A stretch of DNA of 36,493 nucleotides from an uncultured Thermomicrobia bacterium (GTDB lineage: Bacteria > Chloroflexota > Chloroflexia > Thermomicrobiales > JALYUS01). The stretch lies in the NCBI GenBank assembly GCA_937968015.1, contig CALBSO010000001.1:1-36493 (forward strand), in the 5' to 3' direction. Shown piece by piece: positions 30,412 through 36,493 of this stretch (position 1 is its first letter; each line of letters opens with the position of its first letter). Position numbers and translations under genes: made by a program. The notes under the pieces were generated by a model. The model saw only the letters and a program-made list of their open reading frames with translations, ran no database searches and was not told the origin of the DNA.

Positions 30412-32736
30412 ATGCACGTTGGGTCCCGTGAGAATAATCGCACACTCGTCGGCAGCAGCCAGCGGAGGATGGAGGATCATCGCCTCCTTATCGGGGCGGG
30501 GCAATACCTCGATGACCTGGTCATCCCCGATCTGGCGGAAGTAGCGCTTCTGCACTGCACGTATGCCCATGCCCGCATCCGGGGGATCAACGTTGATGTC
30601 GCACGCGCGATGCCAGGTGTCATCGCGGTTATCACCGCCGATGATCTCGGCGAAGTCGGCGGTGTGCCGGTCGCCGGGAACCTCAAGATCCCGGAACATC
30701 CCCCGCTCGCGAAAGGCATCGCGCGTTTCGCCGGCGAACCCATCGCGGCGGTCGTTGCGGAGGATCGCTATCTCGCACGCGACGCCGTTGATGCCATCGA
30801 GGTGGATTACGAGCCATTACCGGCGGTCGTTGACGCGGTGGCGGCCCTCGCCCCGGATGCACCGATCCTCCACCCAGAATTTGGCACGAACGCCACGCTC
30901 ACCGCTGCATCCACCTTTGGCGAACCCGACGCGGAATTCGCGGCGGCGGAGTGTCGGCTGGCGGTACGGGTCGGGCACGGGCGGGTCGCCGCGCTGCCGA
31001 TCGAAACGCGCGGCGGGATCGCCGCGTACGATGCCGAAACCGGCAAATACACCCTTTGGCTCAGCACGCAAGCGGCGTGGAGCGAACGCACCGATCTCGC
31101 GAAAGCGCTCGGCATATCGGAAGATGATCTCCACGTCATCACACCGGATGTCGGTGGCGCGTTTGGCGGGAAGATGACCGCATACCGCGAGACGATCCTC
31201 CTCCTCGCACTTGCGCGGATCACCGGGCGTCCGGTGCGCTGGGTCGCATCGCGGACCGAGGATCTGCAAACGTCGATGCATGGGCGTGAAGCGGTGACGG
31301 ACGGCGAGGTCGCCTTCGACCGCGATGGGCGGATCCGGGCGCTCCGCTTGCGGACGATCGCCAATTTCGGCGCCTATCTGATGAAGTATTCGGGCGGCCC
31401 GCCGATGCGCATGGTGCTTTTCCCGACCGGCGCATACACGATTCGACACGTCCACTCGGAAGTCGTCGGCGTCTTTACGAACACGGGTCCGATGGGTCCG
31501 TACCGTGGAGCGGGGCGGCCCGAGGCTGCGTACTTTATCGAGCGTGTGATGAGCGATGTCGCCCATTATCTCGGCATGGACCAGGCAGAGATCCGTCGGA
31601 AGAACTTCATTCCCGCCGATGCGTTCCCATATACCAATGCCGCGAATATCATCTACGACAGCGGCGACTACGAACGCGCCCTGGACCAGGCGCTCGCGAA
31701 TCTCGACATCGGGCGCGTGCAGTCCGAACTGGCGGAGCGCCGCGCGCGGGGCGAAGTTGTCGGTATCGGGATCGCCAGCTGCGTGGAGGTTTCGGGCGGT
31801 GGCGGCGAGGGGGGTACGGTCACGCTCCACCCAGACGGCCGGGTGACCGCGATTACCGGCACGTCCCCGCACGGCCAGGGGCTGGCAACGAGTTTCGCGC
31901 AGATCATCGGCGACACACTCGGCGTGCCGATGGATGCGATTACGGTGACACACGGGGATACGGCGATCGGGACGCGCGGCGGCGGCACAATGGGAAGTCG
32001 CAGTCTCCAACTCGGCGGCAACGCGCTCCTCCAGGCCGCACATGAAGTGCGCGAGCGCATCGTGCGGGCGGCCGCGACACTCCTGGAAGTCGAACCCTCC
32101 GACCTCATGATTCACGAGGGCACTATCGGCCCGTCGGGTGTGCCGGGCCGCGCGCTACCGCTCGGCGAGGTCATTGCCGCCGCCCGGGAAATGGCACGCG
32201 CCGATGGGGAAGAATTCGCCACGGCCGATGGCCTGAGCGTGACGGCGCAGTTCCAGGCGGCGGGCGAGTCGTTCCCATTCGGCACGGCGATCGCCGTCGT
32301 CTCGATCGATCGCGATACGGGGAGGCCAACGATCGAGCGCTTCCTCGCGGTGGACGATTGCGGCAATGTGATCAATCCGCTGCTTGTCGAGGGACAGCTT
32401 ATCGGGGGCGCGGCACAGGGGATCGGCGAGACGCTCTGGGAGCGCGTGGTCTATGACGAGAACGGCCAGTTACTGACCGGCTCGTTGATGGACTACGTCG
32501 CGCCTCGCGCGGAGCAATTGCCGTCCTTTGAGATGGACCGGACGGTCACGCCGTCGCCGCGCAATCCCCTCGGCGCCAAGGGGGTCGGCGAAGCCGGGAC
32601 CGTCTCCGCTCCGCCCGCGGTAGCCAACGCGGTCATGGACGCACTCCGGCCGTTCGGCGTCGAGCCGCTCGACCTGCCATTGACCGACGAGAAATTGTGG
32701 CGCGTCATCCATGACGGGGGGAAGGGAATTCGATGA
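30412..32736 (+). CDS. Molybdenum hydroxylase large subunit (CoxL/XdhB type)
   Basis: A 774-residue molybdopterin-binding subunit of the xanthine dehydrogenase/aldehyde oxidase class, which hydroxylates a carbon using water. It begins with the a/b hammerhead domain (LIGAGQYLDDL to VDYEPLPAVVD), then the molybdopterin domains with GGAFGGK. The active-site loop is PYRGAGRPEA (Tyr364 to Ala372), without the Cys of true CO dehydrogenase (form I). The catalytic Glu727 is in KGVGEAGT. CO is therefore an unlikely substrate; a heterocycle, aldehyde or similar is more likely. Its small and middle subunits are presumably those at 21830-23229. Confidence 0.92.
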   Translation: MHVGSRENNRTLVGSSQRRMEDHRLLIGAGQYLDDLVIPDLAEVALLHCTYAHARIRGINVDVARAMPGVIAVITADDLGEVGGVPVAGNLKIPEHPPLAKGIARFAGEPIAAVVAEDRYLARDAVDAIEVDYEPLPAVVDAVAALAPDAPILHPEFGTNATLTAASTFGEPDAEFAAAECRLAVRVGHGRVAALPIETRGGIAAYDAETGKYTLWLSTQAAWSERTDLAKALGISEDDLHVITPDVGGAFGGKMTAYRETILLLALARITGRPVRWVASRTEDLQTSMHGREAVTDGEVAFDRDGRIRALRLRTIANFGAYLMKYSGGPPMRMVLFPTGAYTIRHVHSEVVGVFTNTGPMGPYRGAGRPEAAYFIERVMSDVAHYLGMDQAEIRRKNFIPADAFPYTNAANIIYDSGDYERALDQALANLDIGRVQSELAERRARGEVVGIGIASCVEVSGGGGEGGTVTLHPDGRVTAITGTSPHGQGLATSFAQIIGDTLGVPMDAITVTHGDTAIGTRGGGTMGSRSLQLGGNALLQAAHEVRERIVRAAATLLEVEPSDLMIHEGTIGPSGVPGRALPLGEVIAAAREMARADGEEFATADGLSVTAQFQAAGESFPFGTAIAVVSIDRDTGRPTIERFLAVDDCGNVINPLLVEGQLIGGAAQGIGETLWERVVYDENGQLLTGSLMDYVAPRAEQLPSFEMDRTVTPSPRNPLGAKGVGEAGTVSAPPAVANAVMDALRPFGVEPLDLPLTDEKLWRVIHDGGKGIR

Positions 32737-32785
32737 CACCCAGCGCGGTGTGGGACAATCAGGGTGGGGAAATGTGGGTACGCTG

Positions 32786-34213
32786 ATGACCCGCGACCAT
32801 CGGGCGGGTAACGCACTGATCGACATGAGCCGCCCCATCGATGTCCTCGTGATCGGCGGTGGGAATGCCGCGTTGTGCGCCGCGATCGAGGCCGCGCACG
32901 GTGGTGCGCGCGTCCTGCTGCTGGAGGGCTCGCCCGAGCACTTCCGTGGCGGCAACAGCCGGCATACGCGCGACATTCGCTATATGCACCCTGGCGCGAC
33001 GGAATACGTCACGGGCCCCTATCCGGAGGAGGAGTTCTGGGATGATCTTCTGCGTGTCACACATGGCGAGACCACAGAGTGTCTCGCCCGGCTGACGATC
33101 CGCGCATCGGCTGACCTCGATGGATGGACCCAGCGACACGGCGTCCGGTGGCAGCGCCCGCTCAAGGGCACACTCCATCTCGCCCGGACGAATCTCTTCA
33201 TGCTCGGCGGCGGGAAGGCGATGATCAATGCCTACTACGCCACCGCGCACACGATGGGCGTGCAGGTCGCCTATGGCGCGGTCGTCTCCACGTTGAAGAT
33301 CCGCGACGGGGTCTTCCAATCGGCAGTCTTCGACCATGACGGTGGAATCCATGAGGTGCGCGCGAAGGTCGTCGTCGTGGCCTCGGGCGGGTTCGAGGCA
33401 AACATCCCCTGGCTGAAGGAGTACTGGGGCGACGCAGCGGACAACTTCATCATCCGCGGCACGCAGCACAACCAGGGGCGTATGCTCGCCGAACTCCTCG
33501 AATTCGGTGCCAAGTCCGTTGGCAACCCGCACGAGTTTCACGCCGTCGCCGTGGATGCACGGGCACCGAAGTTCGATGGCGGCATTGTCACCCGCCTGGA
33601 TAGTGTACCGTTCGGTATCGCGGTCAACCGCGAGGCAGAGCGTTTCTACGACGAGGGCGAAGATTTCTGGCCGAAGCGGTACGCAATCTGGGGCGGGCTG
33701 ATCGCGCGCCAGCCGGGCCAGATCGCCTATTCGATTATCGACGCCAAAGCGAAGGGGAAGTTCATGCCATCCGTCTTCCCCGCGATTAAAGCGGCCTCAC
33801 TGGCGGAACTCGCCGGGCAGCTGGAACTCGATCCGGCACGGCTCGCGGAGACGGTTGCGGCTTTCAATCGCGCGACGCGGCCCGGTACATTCGATCCATC
33901 GAGTCTCGATGACTGCCGAACCGAAGGGCTCGATCCGCCCAAGAGCCACTGGGCGATCCCCATTGATACCCCGCCTTTCCTTGCCTATCCGCTGCGGCCG
34001 GGGATCACCTTCACCTATCTCGGCGTCACCGTGGACGAGTGTGCGCGGGTAATTATGAACGATGGCCGCCCCGCCGCGAATATCTTCGCCGCCGGTGAGG
34101 TGATGGCCGGGAACATCCTGGGGCGGGGATACCTGGCGGGCTTCGGCCTGACGATCGGGGCCGTATTCGGGCGTATCGCGGGGAGAGAGGCGGCGCGCCA
34201 TGCCAATGGTTGA
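32786..34213 (+). CDS. tcuA: FAD-dependent dehydrogenase, TcuA-like
   Basis: A flavoprotein of about 475 residues in the fumarate reductase/succinate dehydrogenase superfamily. The start is uncertain: ATG 32786 is given, but ATG 32825 (MSRPIDVLVIGGGNAALC) gives the family's usual beginning. Features are the FAD motif GGGNAALCAAIEAA, GGNSRHTRDIRY and the C-terminal AGEVMAGNILGRGYLAGFGLTIG. This closely fits tricarballylate dehydrogenase (TcuA), which oxidises tricarballylate to cis-aconitate. It is coupled to a TcuB-like gene by a 14-base overlap. Other tricarboxylate-like substrates are possible. No TcuC transporter is seen. Confidence 0.85.
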   Translation: MTRDHRAGNALIDMSRPIDVLVIGGGNAALCAAIEAAHGGARVLLLEGSPEHFRGGNSRHTRDIRYMHPGATEYVTGPYPEEEFWDDLLRVTHGETTECLARLTIRASADLDGWTQRHGVRWQRPLKGTLHLARTNLFMLGGGKAMINAYYATAHTMGVQVAYGAVVSTLKIRDGVFQSAVFDHDGGIHEVRAKVVVVASGGFEANIPWLKEYWGDAADNFIIRGTQHNQGRMLAELLEFGAKSVGNPHEFHAVAVDARAPKFDGGIVTRLDSVPFGIAVNREAERFYDEGEDFWPKRYAIWGGLIARQPGQIAYSIIDAKAKGKFMPSVFPAIKAASLAELAGQLELDPARLAETVAAFNRATRPGTFDPSSLDDCRTEGLDPPKSHWAIPIDTPPFLAYPLRPGITFTYLGVTVDECARVIMNDGRPAANIFAAGEVMAGNILGRGYLAGFGLTIGAVFGRIAGREAARHANG

Positions 34214-35294
34214 TTTGGTTGCGGAGGCCGAGCGGCAGATGACGATCTGCAACTCGTGCCGCTACTGCGAGGGGTACTGCGCGGTCTTCCCGGCGATGGA
34301 GATCCGGCGCGATTTCGAGGAAGGCGAAATGATCTACCTCGCCAACCTCTGTTTCGAGTGCCGTGATTGCTTTTACGCCTGCCAATTCGCCCCGCCGCAC
34401 GAGTTCGGAGTCAATGTCCCGCAGATCTTCGCCGAGATCCGCGCGGAGACGTACCAGGAGTACAGTTGGCCCGGTATCCTTGGCAAGCTCTACCGGCGCA
34501 ACGGGCTCGCGGTCGGTCTGATCACCGTTGCCAGCACCGCGCTCATCCTCCTGCTCGTCATTGCATTGCGACGCGATGCGCTGTTCTCGACGCAGGCCGG
34601 GGAGGGAGCGTTCTACCGGGTCATTCCGTACGCGGCGATGGTGATCCCGGCGCTACTCATCGCGCTCTACTGCCTTGCGGTGTTCGCGCGCGGCGCCTAC
34701 CGCTTCTGGCGCGACACCGACACCGATCTGACTGGCGTGATTGATTTCCGCGCCTTCGCGGTCGCGACCAGGGACGCGTTCGGGCTGCGGTATCTGAAGG
34801 GTGGCGGCGTCGGCTGCAACTACCCGGACGAACGGTTCTCGCAGGTGCGCCGCTGGTTCCACCACCTCGTCTTCTACGGCTTCCTCTTCGATCTCGCCTC
34901 AACGACGGTCGCCGCGATCTATGACCACTTCCTTGGTCGGCATGCACCCTACCCGCCGTTAAGCCTCCCGGTCGCCCTCGGCACCATCGGCGGTGTCGCG
35001 CTCGTTATCGGTACGGTCGGGCTGCTCTCCCTCAAGTGGCGAAGCGACCGGCAACCCGCCGCGCCGCGCATGCTCAAGATGGACGTGGCCTTTCTCCTCC
35101 TCCTCGGCCTGACGAGCCTCACCGGTTTGCTCCTGCTCGTCCTCCGCGCAACGCCCGCGATGGGGGCGCTCTTGGCGGTGCATCTCGGGTTCGTAGCCGG
35201 GCTGTTCCTCACCATGCCGTACGGGAAGTTCGCCCATATCGTCTACCGCTACGCGGCGCTTATTCGGAATGCACTCGAGCAGGCACGAGTGTGA
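34200..35294 (+). CDS. tcuB: Fe-S membrane electron carrier, TcuB-like
   Basis: A 364-residue protein. The N-terminal ferredoxin-type part holds two cysteine clusters, CNSCRYCEGYC (residues 17-27) and CFECRDCFYAC. About six membrane spans follow, at approximately residues 102-122, 142-163, 220-243, 256-276, 297-316 and 322-340. This is the TcuB/CitB layout, which reoxidises the TcuA flavin and passes electrons to the quinone pool. The spans contain His residues suitable for heme or quinone contact. It overlaps tcuA and ends the operon. Confidence 0.87.
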   Translation: MPMVDLVAEAERQMTICNSCRYCEGYCAVFPAMEIRRDFEEGEMIYLANLCFECRDCFYACQFAPPHEFGVNVPQIFAEIRAETYQEYSWPGILGKLYRRNGLAVGLITVASTALILLLVIALRRDALFSTQAGEGAFYRVIPYAAMVIPALLIALYCLAVFARGAYRFWRDTDTDLTGVIDFRAFAVATRDAFGLRYLKGGGVGCNYPDERFSQVRRWFHHLVFYGFLFDLASTTVAAIYDHFLGRHAPYPPLSLPVALGTIGGVALVIGTVGLLSLKWRSDRQPAAPRMLKMDVAFLLLLGLTSLTGLLLLVLRATPAMGALLAVHLGFVAGLFLTMPYGKFAHIVYRYAALIRNALEQARV

Positions 35295-35486
35295 ACACTC
35301 CACACGATCTGCGCGTCGTCGCATGGAAGAGAGCCCACCGACAGCGCGGCAGCAGGAGATTCATTCTTGATGGCCGCCTGCGCATCGATCCCGCGCCTTC
35401 GCCGACCGGTTATCGGGCACAGACGCAGTCCACTCTGAGCAGTCAATTTACACCGCTGTAACGTGCAACGGTAAGCCGCACGAATT

Positions 35487-35505
35487 GTGCAGGATTATTC
35501 TGCAC
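35487..35505. repeat. Stem-loop near transposon remnant
   Basis: GTGCAG (35487-35492), 7 bases and CTGCAC (35500-35505) are perfect inverted arms just outside the broken ATPase gene. GTGCA also occurs nearby at 35463. It may belong to the left end of the decayed transposon. The remainder of 35295-35514 shows no gene. Confidence 0.35.
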
Positions 35506-35514
35506 CCACGCGCC

Positions 35515-35989
35515 TCACGTCGTGCCGATCACGAGGCTTTCTCGCGCCGCTTCCACCACCTCGTTCGTCAACCGCTCGCGGTGGTTGATCGCCATGATCC
35601 GCGCCGCCTGCGCGAAGAGCCGCTGCACCAGGCGGAAGTTCCCGCCCGTGATCCGGATGATCGCCGCCATCGCTTCCACATCGCAGATGGTGCAGTTCAT
35701 CGGCGAGTCGCTTCGGGGTGGTGATCATCGACGGCGTATAAACGACGGTGCGACAGTCGGCGAGTGCCGGGTAGGCGGGCATCTCCAGCCAGAGCCGGTA
35801 GTCGGTGATGATCGCTTCCAGCGTCTCCCACCGGGCGTAATGGCGTGCGGAGAGAGTCTTCCCCACGCCGGGCGGGCCGTAGCACAGGCCGATGGAGCGG
35901 TCGTGTCGGCAGGTGTCGCAGAACTCGGCGAAGCGGCGGTACTCCTTCGTCTCGAGGAACGGCGGTCCGGTCTCCATCGTGTCATTCAT
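35515..35989 (-). pseudogene. AAA ATPase of transposon, internally deleted
   Basis: The first part, from ATG 35989, reads FLETKEYRRFAEFCDTCR and GLCYGPPGVGKTLSARHYA with Walker A, to LADELHHL near 35695. The frame then changes, and the second part (35700-35515) gives AAIIRITGGNFRLVQRLFAQ and EVVEAARESLVIGTT, the C-terminal end of the same family. The middle, including Walker B, is missing. Intact relatives (TniB/IstB-like target-selection ATPases) are over 250 residues. It overlaps the transposase gene end by 8 bases, as in intact elements. It is non-functional. Confidence 0.75.
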
Positions 35990-36493
35990 TTATGTACCAC
36001 TTCAGTCGGGACCGATTCGGTATGGCCGCGGCCGGTGGTACGACTTCGGTCGTCGCTGCCCGGTGATGCGTCAGCAACTGATCGACGAGGGTGGTGCGCT
36101 CCTTCAAGTCGTCACGCACCTGTTTTCGACGCTGGGTGCGTGCCTGGATGATCTCCTTGAGGCCGATCGTTTGGTCCGCCAGTTCTTGGCAGACCGCACG
36201 GCAGAGGAATCGACCGTCGTGGTAGACCCGGACCTCGGCGAGGTCGGCGGGGTCGTAGCGGATGACGACGGACTCCCCAACATAGGCGGCCAGGATCAAG
36301 TCGAGGTAGCGGAACCCCTGGAAGTGGATGCCGTCCTGCTGGACTTTGCGTGGCTTGGCGACGGTCAGGAGCAGGAGATCGAGCTGGGCTAACGATTCGG
36401 GGCACACTTAGCCAACACATACCCAGCGCCGGTTTGCATCTGCACCGAGTTGCTGATTCACCGCGTGGTTGGGGAGGAGATCGGCGACAAAGA
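35982..36493 (-). pseudogene. Mu/TnsB-type transposase C-terminus, partial
   Basis: The C-terminal part of a DDE transposase of the Mu/TniA class, running off the right edge of the window. From 36407 leftward it reads LAQLDLLLLTVAKPRKVQQD, FQGFRYLDLILAAYVGESVV and FLCRAVCQELADQTIGLKEI, the beta-barrel region after the catalytic core. The tail RRKQVRDDLKERTTLVDQLL is the part that contacts the ATPase partner. An in-frame TAA at 36410-36408 separates it from further similar-looking sequence upstream, so the gene is interrupted. Its companion ATPase is deleted too. Confidence 0.7.

Noticed and set aside
30412..32736. True CO dehydrogenase (form I CoxL)
   Set aside because: The active-site loop reads PYRGAGRPEA and lacks the cysteine of the CO-oxidising enzyme, so a different substrate is expected.

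Overview
The window is high-GC bacterial DNA. It most resembles a Chloroflexota of the Thermomicrobia/Sphaerobacter type. The grounds are two Tat/lipobox peptide-binding proteins, LLM flavin enzymes next to DUF3830 proteins, CO-dehydrogenase-like molybdenum hydroxylase subunits and Xre-RES toxin-antitoxin modules. This placement is inference; no rRNA or other marker is present.

Positions 1 to about 11,000 look like accessory, mobile-element DNA. They hold a compact mobilisation cassette (DNA-binding protein, very short HUH relaxase, VirD4-type coupling ATPase), then an extra undecaprenyl-diphosphate-synthase homologue with an unknown partner gene, and small membrane proteins. Next is a regulatory switch in which an excisionase-type HTH operon and a WYL-domain gene diverge from one AT-rich promoter region with repeated operator-like sequences. 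Further small plasmid-type genes follow, and then two Xre/RES toxin-antitoxin modules. The first has an operator over its promoter; the second has a frameshifted toxin.

Positions about 11,300 to 21,000 look chromosomal and catabolic. An M20-fold protein lacking the usual metal ligands and an LLM flavin oxidoreductase form a leftward pair. Divergent from them is a rightward operon of peptide-binding protein, two permeases, a proline-iminopeptidase-like hydrolase, an M24 Xaa-Pro peptidase and a complete M20 peptidase, which reads as peptide import and breakdown.

Positions about 21,000 to 35,300 form a second catabolic block. A leftward operon runs DUF3830, LLM oxidoreductase, tandem-DUF3830 fusion, [2Fe-2S] subunit and FAD subunit of a molybdenum hydroxylase. 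It ends at a broken gene that joins the start of a URO-D-like protein to a ricin-type lectin. Rightward lie a second binding-protein/permease set, then a leftward GntR/FCD regulator, and divergent from it the large molybdopterin subunit with a TcuA/TcuB-like flavoprotein and Fe-S membrane pair. A 17-base operator-like sequence occurs at both divergent promoter regions. It suggests that one regulator controls the whole block, reuniting hydroxylase subunits encoded about 8 kb apart. The substrate is unknown.

Positions about 35,500 to the end hold decayed remains of a Mu/Tn7-type transposon: a transposase C-terminus with an in-frame stop and an internally deleted AAA ATPase. Neither peptide ABC cluster encodes an ATPase. 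No tRNA, rRNA or CRISPR array was recognised.
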